A stretch of DNA of 64,000 nucleotides. Source: Mermis nigrescens (lineage: Eukaryota > Nematoda > Enoplea > Mermithida > Mermithidae). Of this stretch, positions 1 through 10,571 are shown in pieces. Numbering within the stretch: position 1 is the first letter of the stretch; every line of letters begins with the position of its first letter. Below the pieces are notes generated by a model, which saw only the letters and a program-made list of their open reading frames with translations, had not been told where the DNA came from and did not search any database. A program made the translations under genes and the position numbers. The stretch covers positions 310,001-374,000 of the forward strand of contig JAVLUZ010000835.1 in the NCBI GenBank assembly GCA_036768485.1, given 5' to 3'.

Positions 1-89
1 CCTTTTGTCAGGCTGACCGACCTAGAACGGTCGTGCTGTACACCCTGGTGGTCATAACGTCATCAGATACGAAGTAGCTAGGTACCTAT

Positions 90-150
90 CATAGGTAGCG
101 CGTTAGCGCGTACCTATAATATACTTAGGTACCCCCAACACCTGGGCACC
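90..150. repeat. dispersed repeat with GCGCGTTAGCGCG core
   Basis: A near-palindromic core, TAGCGCGTTAGCGCGTACCT, is followed by a GGTACC-rich stretch. Almost the same block (CATAGGTAGCGCGTTAGCGC onward) recurs at 45,478-45,530, so it is a dispersed repeat. No coding potential is visible. Confidence 0.55.
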
Positions 151-229
151 CCCCCTACAGCTATAACGGGACACTTCTGGAAGGTGCGGTTTTTTTTAAA
201 AGAAAGATAATAAAAAAATTCGCTGCCCG

Positions 230-2480
230 TGTTTTTTTGTTTTTCTTGAAACTCAAAATTGACTGTGTAAAGAAGGTGTAAAGTTTTTGTGTAACGTTAT
301 AACATAGGACAAATTTTGGGACCTTTTTACTGCGGCATGTGGACAACTGAGTATTGATGACTCGAAGGATTGAACAGAATAGGATAATAGAGGGATGAAT
401 TCTACAGATGACACTTTTTTTGTTTTTTGAAATTCGCATTATTTATCGAACGGCAGTGTAAAGAGTGCGAAAATCTGGGGGTGAAAAAGCACTTTTTGGT
501 CGAGTTTTCAACCTTCCTATGTCCGATACTAACTCCGGTTATGAGGTTTTTAAAATGTTTTCTGACAGAAATGTAGAGCGGATCAAGGGCTACATTCTGC
601 ATATAAGCAAAGTCTTGTATGCTCTATGGTGAGTTAGATCCTGGGGTTTAAAGTTTACACTCTAGTGGATGGTGTAAAAAAACGGATTTTAACTAAGATT
701 TCTCTGCCAAATTTTTCCGCTTATGAGTCAGTGCAAATCGAAGACAGCATTAATAAAGTGCCTCACAGGGGCTAAACATCGCAGCAAACCGCATTTAAAA
801 AAACGCAATATTGAGTTATTTATGGGGGTGTAAAGTTCGAAATCAGAGGTAAAAAATGGGCTAAAAAACACGTTTTTTCCGAAGTTTGATTGATAAATCA
901 TGCCAAATAATTTTTGCAACAGAATTTTTGGCACACAGGAATGTACTACGATTTAAAAGCTACAAATTGTACCAAACCGAATTTCTTTAAACTCAATGGG
1001 GAGTTCGGTACGGAATTTTAAAGTTTACAGTGTTCTAAATGATGGAAAATACGTTTTTGTTGCGTTTTTTGTTCGCCACTTTCTCCGTCCAGAAGTCGGG
1101 ATAAGTCTAATAGAATAAAAATAAAGTGCTTTATATCGGGTGCATGTCAAAGCAAATTGTCTATACATTAATATTTAGCGAGTGTAAAGTCAAAAATTTG
1201 GAGTTTTAAATGCGTTTCTGTCTTGTTTTTTCTGCCTGCTTCTCCGGTTACGAGTCAGGGACACGTTTATCAAGTCTAGAAATGGACCAGGAATCAAATT
1301 TGATATGCCAGTCTGGCGCATATGTTTACACTCTACGGTGTTGTAAAGTAGTTTACACCAATTGTTAGTTTGCCCATAGAACATTATGTAGACTTAATTT
1401 TTTCATAAATATTAATCGTAATATCGGAACAATATCAAAATTACGAATCTGACTAAAATCTTCTTTACACTAGGTGTTTACATGAAGTTTACACTACATA
1501 TATATTTATCTTCGTTTTTGAGCATTCCTGAAACCTAATTTTTCTTGGAGCCTAGAAGTTTTCAAAGGATCAAATGTGAGACGTCACGTAGGCGCGTTTG
1601 TTTACATCCAACAGTGATGTAAAGTAGTTTACATTCATTGTTTATATGTCCTCAGACCATTGTAGAGACATAATTTTTTCATGAATGTTGATCATAATAT
1701 CCGAGTAATTTTTTACACTGCATGTTAGCCTTTGTTCTAGAGCATTGCAAAAATCGAAATTTTTCCTGAGATATAAAAATTTACAGGGAATGAAATATAT
1801 ACGTCAATTGGGCGCGCTTGCTTACACTCAGCAGTATTGCAAAGTGGTTTAAACCTAATGTTTATTGTCTTTAAAACATTATGGAGACTCATTTTTCCAT
1901 AAATGTTGAAAGAAATATCGGAGCAATATCAAAATTACGAATCCGACTAAAATATTCTTTACGCTATGTGTTTGTGTAAAGTTTACGTTACGTGTTAACC
2001 CTAATTCGATAGACTTGCAGAGACTTTGTAACTGAAGTCAAGAAATTTTCAAGGATTCATATGTGAGACATCAATTAAGTGAGTTTGTTTACCCTCAAAA
2101 GTAATCTAAAGTGATTTAAAAATTATGTTCAAGTGTCCTTAGATCATTGAAGAGATGTAATTTTGTCTTAAATGGGTTGCATTAAAGTTAAATCTTTCTT
2201 AGCCGTGTTTATAATATGTTTCACAAAATCTTGCACATGGAGAGCTATCGTTTAATTGATGTAAATTGCCTGCAAAAGTGGTTTAAAATGAACCAGCAAT
2301 CACACTACTGTGCACAGAAGTCGACAAAGATATGCAGCTTTATTGTAATCATGTACATTAATAAGCCGTAAACTGTTAGTATTCTCTACACCTAGTAGTT
2401 GTGTAAAGTTTGCACTATTCATTTGTTGTTAATATGTAGTCTATACTACAAATTTATTTTACTACCAAATCAAAGCGTTA
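230..2480. repeat. array of diverged GTGTAAA-box repeats
   Basis: The words GTGTAAA and TTTACAC, and the palindrome TGTAAAGTTTACA, recur every 180-240 bp (for example near 250, 454, 646, 827, 1015, 1181, 1320, 1484, 1610, 1820, 1975 and 2400). Between about 1,320 and 2,160 the units are longer and share an ATTTTTTCATAAATGTTGA-like segment. This looks like an old tandem array of subterminal repeats. It has no open frame of note. Confidence 0.6.
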
Positions 2481-2559
2481 GTGTTCCTTACATTTGATAT
2501 TTGCGTGAAGTTTTTGAATTTTTGCCGAAAAACTTTGCCTTCTAATTTACCAACATCAC

Positions 2560-2690
2560 GCCTTTTCCATTTTCTTAAAGTTTAAAATCTTTTATAAGTC
2601 TCTTAATAATTTAATGGTAGGTTTTAACTTTAAGTTTCTCTTGGTTTACAACTCTCGCTTAGCAAGCTCATTTTTCAAAACTTTTTCATA
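2560..2690 (+). repeat. repeat G, diverged copy
   Basis: It shares CTTAAAG, TAATTTAATGGTAGGTTT and ACTCTCGCTTAGCAAGCTCA with the palindrome at 8,419-8,664 and the copy at 41,642-41,765. It sits in the part of the left arm that has no partner in the right arm, so it was probably inserted after the arms formed. Confidence 0.6.
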
Positions 2691-2801
2691 GTGATCAGAT
2701 TAGTCGCGTTTAGTTTGGAATTGGTGGACGGTCGTTATTTTATTACTCGGCTTAAATAAACCAAGTGACTATCTTTTGATTATTTTCTTTATCGCAAATT
2801 C

Positions 2802-2890
2802 AAACACCCAATTTTCAATTTGAAAATTGACCCAATTTCAATTTGAAAATTGATCCAATTTTCAATTTGATAATTGAAAATTGGGTGTTT
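2802..2890. repeat. hairpin of tandem CAATTTGAAAATTG palindromes
   Basis: Three consecutive copies of the palindrome CAATTTGAAAATTG are bounded by ACACCCAATTTTCAA on the left and its inverse on the right. The whole segment can fold into one long hairpin. It lies in the left-arm-specific insertion. Confidence 0.6.
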
Positions 2891-3197
2891 TCAATTTCAA
2901 AAGTCACAACACATTGTGCTTGTGTATTGATTGAGTGAGGATTTGCAATGTGAATTCGTTGGTTAAATATTTGTGCTTGATTATAAGTGAACTGCACATT
3001 AAGAAGAAATAACTTAATGCAGTTTTAATTTGAAAATGGATGGTGTCAATAAGGTTGTCTTGTTTAAAAAGGATAATGCTGATGTTAAGAACAATATTGT
3101 TTTCCGCGTTCTTGGACTGTTGTCATTATTGTGGCATATTACTGATTGTGTTTACTGACTGATGTACTGAAATCACGCTAATTAAAAGTAGTGTACT

Positions 3198-3953
3198 AGC
3201 AAAGAAAAATGCTCCGATGGAACAAAAAAGATGAATATACTTGGAATTGTGGATTATTATGGATGTAAAAGGAGGGGACTAGGAAAAATCTACCTAAAGT
3301 CGGAAAATCTGCTAAAAATCACACTTTCTCTAAGCAACGCAAAAATCGATGTATATTCTGCGGCCAACAGATTAAAATAAATATTCAACCATAACAATGA
3401 TTGAAACAGCAGCACGTTAGCTATGCAGTAGCTATGGGAAATGATATTAAGTAAACTAACAGTCTTCCAAGCCAATTGAATGAAATAGCAAACATCGCAG
3501 ACAATTGAAGACATGGTTGGTTAAAAACAGTAGGAAACACGTAAGTTGACTTGAAACAGACTTAATGTAGATACACTAGCATGCCCGAAACGATTGTGTG
3601 CACTAATCAATCGGCTCCTGCTTTGCTTGCTATAATGCTCATAAAACAAAACAACTTTAAATACAATACCTCTTAGTTTTCTATCAATCAGGTGCCAGCA
3701 ATTTAAAAAAGTAACCTTGATAGATTTCGTTTATACACTCTTATCTGAAACTTCGAACATTATTTAAAAAAGACACTTTTTTAGAGGCCGCAGAATATGC
3801 ATCGATTTTTGCGTTGCTTAGAGAAAGTGTGATTTTTAGCAGATTTTCCGACTTTAGGTAGATTTTTCCTAGTCCCCTCCTTTTACATCCATAATAATCC
3901 ACAATTCCAAGTATATTCATCTTTTTTGTTCCATCGGAGCATTTTTCTTTGCT
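3198..3953. repeat. 168-bp inverted repeat pair with 420-nt spacer
   Basis: Bases 3,198-3,365 are the near-perfect reverse complement of 3,786-3,953; one mismatch was noticed. A transcript through this region would form a long double-stranded stem. A third, more diverged copy lies at about 10,570-10,745 in the same orientation as the right half. No AT-rich transposase or terminal signature was recognised. Confidence 0.7.
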
Positions 3954-4024
3954 CATGTACATACACATCAAAGGAATTCTGTAGTAAGGATAAAAACTTT
4001 CTTTAAGTAACATTTTTGGACTTA

Positions 4025-4228
4025 ATGGTCATGGTGAAAAACGCGTTTTTCTGCTTTTCTGACGGCGTTTTTTATAATGCAGAAGCACGAAAAACTTTCA
4101 AATTGCCTCAGTCAAAAGAGGCAACGCGCTGGAAATTTATATCAAGACAAAGAAGTAAGCTCAAAACTAAATTTTTAGCTGCTTACGAAAAAATAGTTTC
4201 TGCGTTAGCGTCTATTAGGGGAGCCTAG
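4025..4228 (+). CDS. small unrecognised basic ORF
   Basis: A 67-codon frame starts at ATG 4,025; a second ATG is at 4,031. The product is Lys/Arg-rich, with a Phe-rich start (NAFFCFSDGVF) and a stretch RWKFISRQRSKLKTKF. Codon use looks more protein-like than in the surrounding repeats, and it begins just after the inverted repeat that ends at 3,953. I do not recognise the protein. It may be a fragment of a transposon gene or a chance frame. No splice sites or partner exons were identified. Confidence 0.25.
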   Translation: MVMVKNAFFCFSDGVFYNAEARKTFKLPQSKEATRWKFISRQRSKLKTKFLAAYEKIVSALASIRGA

Positions 4229-4864
4229 AATAAGTACTTATGTATCATCGATATAAATGCAGAGCGCGGCCGAGCTGAGGGAGTCAACCAACCAGATAGT
4301 TTTTTGAGAATCGTTCCTAGAAAAATTTTGTCTTTTGCTCAATATCTGAAAATCGTTTCTAGAAAAATTTTGCTTTTTCCCTCTGGGCTTCAGACCTCAA
4401 AGCTCCCTCCCCCCATGTGTATGTCTAATTGTCGCCCCATTGGCTAACCTTGTATCCACAACCTGTCAGATCATGCTCAAGTTTTTTAAGAAATATTAAA
4501 AGGGGCAAAAAAATCCGGGGGTTACGCCAAGATAACAAAAATTTAACTTATAAAGCATTCGATGATTTCCATAATGAATTTTAGACGGCCATGTGCTACA
4601 CCTTCCCCTATTGATAAATATGCATAACATTTTTCAAAGCTGTTTGAAACGTCTCGAGGACATCAACAGACAGTGCTACTTCAACAACTGTCTCTATATA
4701 TATCACGTTTTGAAAGCCGTTGTAGGCCAAACAACAACTCGTTTTTTTTTAGCCGAAACTTCGAGATATGTGACTTTGTTAATGAAAAATTAGTTGCTTG
4801 TTCCATATGCATTATAATTTTTTCATTGTGATAATTCGCAAGGTAGGTACCTATACCTTGTACT

Positions 4865-5191
4865 CACGGTTTTTTGTATTCGGCAAAGATTTTTCCCGAT
4901 GTACAAAGACTTTTTGGGACCGTCTTTGTACATGTACATTGTACAATGATTTTTGGGAAGACTGAAAGTGTAAAAAGGTCTAAAATTCCTAAAAATTTTC
5001 GGTGCTCCGCGTCGATGGCAGAAATTGCATTTAAAAAGCAAAAATAACCAAATTTTTCGGCGCTTCGCGCCGTTTTGAGACAATTTCAGTATATCATTAG
5101 CACCCAAAAATTTGCAAGCACAAGATGTACAAAGACTTTTGGGGACTATCTTTGTACATGTACGAAGGAACCTTGTACAAAAGAAGCACTG
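4865..5191. mobile_element. hAT-like MITE, family E copy 1
   Basis: The left end is CACGGTTTTTTGTA and the right end GTACAAAAGAAGCACTG, a variant of the family E terminus CAGTGTTTTTTGTAC. It is flanked by CTTGTACT (4,857-4,864) and CTTGTACC (5,192-5,199), a 7/8 target duplication. It sits in the intron just downstream of the PP1-like exon at 5,234. Internally it has the paired GTACAAAGACTTTTTGGGA segments and the GGCGCTTCGCGCC hairpin of the family. Confidence 0.8.
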
Positions 5192-5233
5192 CTTGTACCT
5201 TATGTACATATCTATATTTAGGTATGTAGGTAC

Positions 5234-6748
5234 CTCATATTTAAAACCATAACGAACGTTGATACGACCCGATTCGTGATTGCCTCGCAGGAGCCAAATA
5301 TCTAGAGGATATCTGCATTTGAGGGCTGCCAAGAGGGCAAACACTTCCACGCCATGAGGACCTCGGTCGACATAATCCCCCAGAAAAAGATAACGAGCCT
5401 TTGGCGGCCAACTACTGTGATGCAATATTCTTGATAAAAAATTTTTAAAAACAATAATTTATTAAGGCAAATCAGATTTATAACCACAAATGCGTAATAA
5501 AGAAAGATCCGTAAAAAAGAGTTCATGAAAAGCAAGACTTGAAGGTCTTTCCGCGCCGGGAAAAACAGCAAACAAACAATCGAAACGTTGATAGATCAGA
5601 GAATTCGACTGTGCCCGCCTAAGGTAATCTAAAAGATCCCCATTACGATAGACCCCTAGAATTGAACTTCTGATGCTATTTTTGGCAATTTTGTTCCATT
5701 GGACCCCCATAACTTGGCTGCTGCTACCCACCTATGTATGATAACCGCGTAGTAATTCAAAAGGAATATTCGGCCAATTTTTCTCAGCAAGGTTTATGCA
5801 ATTCCTAGCAAAACAGTATTTTCTCATTATCAACTAAAGAAAACGAATAATAATAAGTCTTCGCATACAGCTGAGTAAAATAAAACTTTCTAAGAAGTGC
5901 ATTAGAATAGCATCGGTAGTACACACGATGATATTCACATAAATCTTTAAAGGTAATTAAAAAGAAATAACATCGCATGTAAAATTCGTTGATTTGTCGA
6001 ACTTCTGGAGCCGGTCTGCCTGCCTTTTATAAGGAAAACTAATCAGAATAAAACAAATTTCGGATACTTCCCTATATCGAAATGTTATTATTGAACGAAG
6101 CTGAAACGGACGAACGACCTTAATCGCAGAAAAAAGCAAGCGAAACCTTTTGTTTTGCTATCCCCCGCCAGACATCTTTTTGTTTCATTCTGGAAATAAT
6201 CCTTTGTATTGTTCCACTATTTACGTTTTCTATTATCATCCCTTCCCAGATTTCACCCCGCCCCTATGTGGCAAGCTCATCTCGAATTTATTCAGAATTA
6301 CGCGCATAAATGCATTATGTTAAATATATTTTATTTCACATTATTTTATTTTAAATATTTTTTGTTTTATATAGTATTTAAAAATGAATTTTATATATTT
6401 CACGACATAAAACAAAAAGAGAATCCGCAAATTACCTACCTTAATAAATCCGCAAATTGTCCATGTACGTCTGCAACAATCTAAAAAATTTATTTCAATC
6501 GACTCATGAAATGTTGAAAGCTGAGTGCACATGAAATTCAAATCAGCAATACAATAACTTACTTTGATAGGAGGTTCAAGTTCGAGGAACACTGGTTGCT
6601 TCTTTACGATTTCCAGCAAACAAGAGAGTAATTTCTCTAAATTTTGTGAGCTAAGAATCGGAGGCGAACTAGTGCCTAAATTGATCGGATTAATCTTTTT
6701 ACAGCTGGATAAGAGATCTATGATATTTTGCAATTCGGCTGTCTTCAT
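5234..6748 (-). CDS. PP1-like Ser/Thr protein phosphatase, N-terminal half, three exons seen
   Basis: Metal-dependent phosphatases of the PPP family remove phosphate from Ser/Thr using two metals held by the GDxHG, GDxxDRG and GNHE motifs. Exon 1 (6,748-6,563) starts at ATG and encodes 62 residues ending [12 protein letters not shown], as in PP1 before the first motif. A 41-nt exon (6,480-6,440) encodes [13 protein letters not shown], with Ala replacing the first Gly of GDVHG. The third exon (about 5,414 or 5,411 to 5,234) encodes [17 protein letters not shown], then [11 protein letters not shown], and ends in a GT donor. Between LL and WPP about seven residues expected from PP1 (IFxxxG) are missing. 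Direct splicing keeps frame, so either a tiny exon was missed or the protein has a gap. The HGGxS and C-terminal metal and histidine motifs were not found downstream. It could be a diverged testis-type paralogue or a decaying gene. Confidence 0.75.
5462..6037 (-). pseudogene. unidentified coding relic inside the PP1-like intron
   Basis: Two adjoining minus-strand frames look protein-like. One, from about 6,037 to 5,807, contains [20 protein letters not shown] and ends in TAG. The other, from about 5,825 to 5,462, contains [19 protein letters not shown], then an in-frame TAG at 5,734-5,732, then a further 89 codons ([15 protein letters not shown] and so on) to a stop. Amino-acid composition and length suggest a real protein broken by a frameshift and a nonsense codon. 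I do not recognise the family. It lies on the same strand as the flanking phosphatase exons, so it may have entered the intron or be part of an alternative gene structure. Confidence 0.4.
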
Positions 6749-6799
6749 AATTGCTATACGCAATTCACGATCACTCTGATTGGCACGCACAGCACAACA

Positions 6800-8400
6800 A
6801 CCTTAAAAGACTACATAATGTACCCACATACAGTGAGCACTTGTAAACCGAAGACCGGTGCGACGATTTCAACGAACTGTGTAAAAATATTTTAAACCCA
6901 TTTTGCAACCTATCCTATGCTAAAGTCGCACCCTCCTGTAAAGCAGTCCTAAGGAAAGTCCTTTAAATTTTATAAATATAGTTACAAATTTGCGCTGTCT
7001 TTACCTATGAGCGAGCATTTTCGGTCCCGATCGTATTTAACAGAATTTAACGAAATTCGGCCCATGGATACGCCCTAGCACAACGTTGAAAAGTGTAAAG
7101 TAAAACTATCCAAAAATGCTCCTGAGATTTTATAATAAGCATCAAAATTACGAGTTATAAATATTACGGAAAATAAGTTGTTACCGAATTTTTTAAATAA
7201 CTTAGTCAATGTTCGTTCGTTTTGCACGAAATTTTTCGCACTGTGTAGAAAAATGAACACTGTACACACTTATACTAACCAATTTATCGTAGCATAATTT
7301 TTGCGGATTATATTCAAGAAAATTAAGGAAATCATTTGGTCAAACTTTTAGCGTAATTTTCGACCTATTGGCGTCATGGTGTAAACAAGAAAATTAGTCA
7401 ACTTGATAGGAATTTTTTTGCTAGTTCTGACGCATGTTTCAAAAGGCCCACTCGCTGTATAATGCTTTTTCTATTTGTAGCGAAGACTATGTTGTACATA
7501 ATGCGTTATTCAGTATGGAATCTCATTTTTAGTTTGAATTGGGTCGCAAACTTTGTCCTTGCTGTTTAAAGAAAGCATGTATACCCTATGGGGACAATCA
7601 CTTGACCAACCCGAAAAACTGTCTCCTGATTTCAACTTAGCAAGTACCTACTCCTTTTAACCTTTCAACATCTCTAATCGAAACCCAGGCCTCTTCGCTG
7701 CAAATTTTAAGTAGTTGTTTCATAGGCGTGGATGTTTCGCGACTTCAGACCACTCACAAAGTTCACTCAAACGGTTGGACTCCTTCCAAGCCTCCGATCG
7801 AACGAAATCGGACATTTTTAGTCCGCTAGACGCCCCAAAATATCAATGCTGCCCGTGTATGATTTACACGTAGGTACTCGTTTAGCATGAGTTGAGTGGT
7901 TCTCATGTCACCAAGAAGTGCAATTTTTAGTTCAGCTCAGTTTCTAAGCAAAATTTGAATTGGCCTCTATGGTCCTTAGTTTTTACCAGACATCCACGTG
8001 GGGGTTTGGGGTCTAGATCTCCCTTGAATGGAAAAATGGGAAATTTTCATGGAAAAATGAGCCAAAAAGGCCAAAAATGGATGAAGGTTTAAATTTTTTT
8101 GAAGAGTACCTTAAATTGACCAGAAAATGTAACGTAGTCTCAATGTTATTTTGGCGCTTATACTAGTTTTTGAGGTCGTTTTGGACCATAAAACCTCAGT
8201 TTTCGACCCCTACCTCCCTAGACCAACTGACCCCTCCTTCCTCTATAGCCATTGCTGCGCATCTGTGATCCTCATGAGAAGCTGAGCTGCTCTCCTATGC
8301 CTACCTACGCAGTAAAGTTTGAGAATTTTCAATTTCATAGCATGCTTGCCAAAAAAATTTTACTTGCAGCCACTTTTCAAGCCGTCAATATGCAACAAAA
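6800..8400. other. no gene seen; AT-rich non-coding DNA
   Basis: Upstream of the PP1-like first exon I see no convincing frame, RNA gene or delimited element. Short stretches near 8,040-8,230 (GGCCAAAAATGG and GGTCGTTTTGGACCATAAAA) resemble the internal sequence of the GTTTTTGGCC-rich MITEs found elsewhere, so part of this is probably an old repeat. Confidence 0.4.
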
Positions 8401-8418
8401 TACAATATGAAGGAATAG

Positions 8419-8664
8419 TTTTGAAAAATGAGCTTGCTAAGCGAGAGTTGTCAACTAAGAGGAGCTTAAAGTTTAAACCTACCATTAAATTATAAAGATA
8501 ATAATAAAAGATTTAAAGCTTTAAGAAAAAGAAAAATGTGGTCACATTTTTCTTTTTCTTAAAGCTTTAAATCTTTATTATTATCTTTATAATTTAATGG
8601 TAGGTTTAAACTTTAAGCTCCTCTTAGCTTTACAACTCTCGCTTAGCAAGCTCATTTTTCAAAA
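8419..8664. repeat. 246-bp palindrome made of two inverted copies of repeat G
   Basis: Arms 8,419-8,540 and 8,543-8,664 are inverted copies that meet at GAAAAATGTG-GT-CACATTTTTC. The outer ends read GAAAAATGAGCTTGCTAAGC and its inverse. There are only a few mismatches, near GTTGTCAACTAAG. A single copy of the same unit is at 41,642-41,765 and a diverged one at 2,560-2,690. Confidence 0.85.
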
Positions 8665-9087
8665 TACAATATGTTTGAAATGTTTGAAATGTTTGAAAGT
8701 TTATTGCAACAGCGAAAATACGTCATCAGAAACAATAAAAGAAGAAAAAATGGACAGTCGCGGAAAATGTAGAAAACAGAATAAAGGACTTTAGAGCAAT
8801 AATGCAAATACAGCTCGTACCAAGAAGAAACATTGCTGTGCAAGGTCATAAAGGCAGGGGACCAAGGTTTATTCTTCAAGTTTAATTTTTTAGATTTTCT
8901 AATTTTAGCCTAAACACATTACTACTGGAAGCATTTAGATTTAGGGAATAAATTCCAAGCATTTATTATTCTGTGACTGAAAAAATATTTCTTCAAGTTA
9001 AAATAAAGGGCAGTGACTTTTAATTTTAATGTGTTGGTGGATGTCAAACTTGTGTATACAATCATTCAGTTCCTACTCGTACATATT

Positions 9088-9240
9088 GTAACGGGGGCGC
9101 CGCCTCCCACCGTTACGTGAGCAAAATTTTACCCGCACCGGTTTCCCGGATCTTCCGCTCTGATTCGTGTGTGTAGTACTAATCGACTACTCGGGCTCTT
9201 GCTCACAACTGCGCAAAGTATTGAATAATATTGAGAAACA
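9088..9240. other. GC-rich hairpin, possible LTR or element end
   Basis: TGTAACGGGGGCGCCGCCTC is followed by CCCACCGTTACGTGAGC, so GTAACGG can pair with CCGTTAC around a GC-rich loop. This is a sharp GC island in AT-rich DNA. The TGTAACGGGG start recalls LTR beginnings of some insect retrotransposons, but no matching second LTR, primer site or polyprotein was seen. Confidence 0.3.
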
Positions 9241-10112
9241 ATGAAACATCAACGTCACGGGTTAAACTTCAAAGTAGGCATTTCTAGCCGTGTAGTAGCA
9301 CTCCTGCTACAATATGTACGTACAATTCGCATTATGTACAAATGTGTAGAACCGATAAGTATTGAAAAATTAAAGTTGCGCGAGATCTGTGAGTTGGGCC
9401 TTAAATCCAAAACATGCATTAGAATGAGCGAAAATTTCTTTATCAGCTTAAGTAACTTTCTTTTTTATAGCACGACGCCAGCAGGTTGAAATTACCATTG
9501 AAGTTTGACAATAATTTTTCTCAATCTTTTTAAAATTCAACAATCGAAAACAATGCTATGACAAAATGGTTAAGAACTGTTTAGACAATTCATTTTTCTG
9601 CAAGATGAAAAATTTTTCGTAAAAAACGAATGAATATTCACTGAGGTATTGAAAAATTCAGAAACCTACAATTTTCACAAATATTCCCAACCTACAATAT
9701 TGATGCTTGATAGAAAAGTCCAAGAACGTTTTTATGCGTTTTTACTTTACATTTTTTACTTAGGTACTAAGTTCTATCTGCCAAATTTCATCAATTTCTG
9801 AGAAATGCGATCAGGACCGTCCCTGTACTAAGCTTGCGAAAATTAACGGCAGCCGCTCCTATAGTCGGTTCCATTTATCCCTGAGCTTTTTCAGCAAATC
9901 TTTTCCGAAACTAGCAGTAACTATATTTTCCCTACTCAATGTAGGTCATTTAGAGATCACTGTAGCTACATAGGAAGGAAGGGTATTTCAATAAAATTTC
10001 TTATGGCATAATTTATTCCCGTCTTCCATCAGATTGTAGATGGAATTCGCGCATTCAGCTTGTCATAAATCGACCGTTGAACACAATAGACTAGCTTAAA
10101 CATAGCCGAAAA

Positions 10113-10190
10113 TTTCCGCTTAGCGTAGTGGTAGAACGTTTGATTGTTGTCGAAGCAACACGGGCTCGATTCCTTTTTATTTAGCGCACT
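10113..10190 (+). repeat. tRNA-like segment, candidate SINE head or tRNA pseudogene
   Basis: An A-box-like TAGCGTAGTGG (10,121-10,131) and a near-consensus B-box GGGCTCGATTCC (10,162-10,173) are spaced 41 bases apart, as in tRNAs. The acceptor stem does not close properly and no credible cloverleaf forms. A tRNA-derived SINE head or a decayed tRNA is more likely than a working tRNA. Confidence 0.4.
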
Positions 10191-10571
10191 TACTGAAGTA
10201 TGTCACGGCACTGTTTAGATGATTGAATTAAGTCTATTTGGACGGTTTAGTGCATTGAAAATGAAAGAATGGCGGCCGCTCGCCATCACTCATCTTTTTT
10301 GTCGACTTAAAGTAAATCACCTATGTATGTAGTTTGGCATACTGTAGCTTACTATTTCATAAAATTAATCGAGAAAGCTCTCGAATAAATGAAACAGACT
10401 ATAAAATTAACGGTAATCGCTCCTATTCACGAAATTCTGTGCACGGATCTGCACAATTATCAATCAATGCAAATCGTTTGCAAAAGCGGTTTAAATTTTA
10501 GCGAAACTGATATGCATATGGAGTTTTGCTAATCATTTTTATGGTTAAATATTTATTCTAATAATGTGTTG

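Larger units (their letters stand above)
570..3365 (+). repeat. left arm of large diverged inverted repeat
   Basis: Long stretches match the reverse complement of 10,572-12,075. Examples are the block around GGATCAAGGGCTA, the block with TTTATGGGGGTGTAAAGTTCG, the 2,380-2,530 block and the 3,045-3,365 block. Identity looks like roughly 75-90 percent by eye. The left arm carries about 510 extra bases (2,530-3,045) absent from the right arm. The two arms enclose about 7 kb containing the PP1-like gene. Confidence 0.65.

Noticed and set aside
9241..9489. 82-codon plus-strand frame
   Set aside because: No recognisable motif, no splice context, and composition similar to the surrounding AT-rich DNA.
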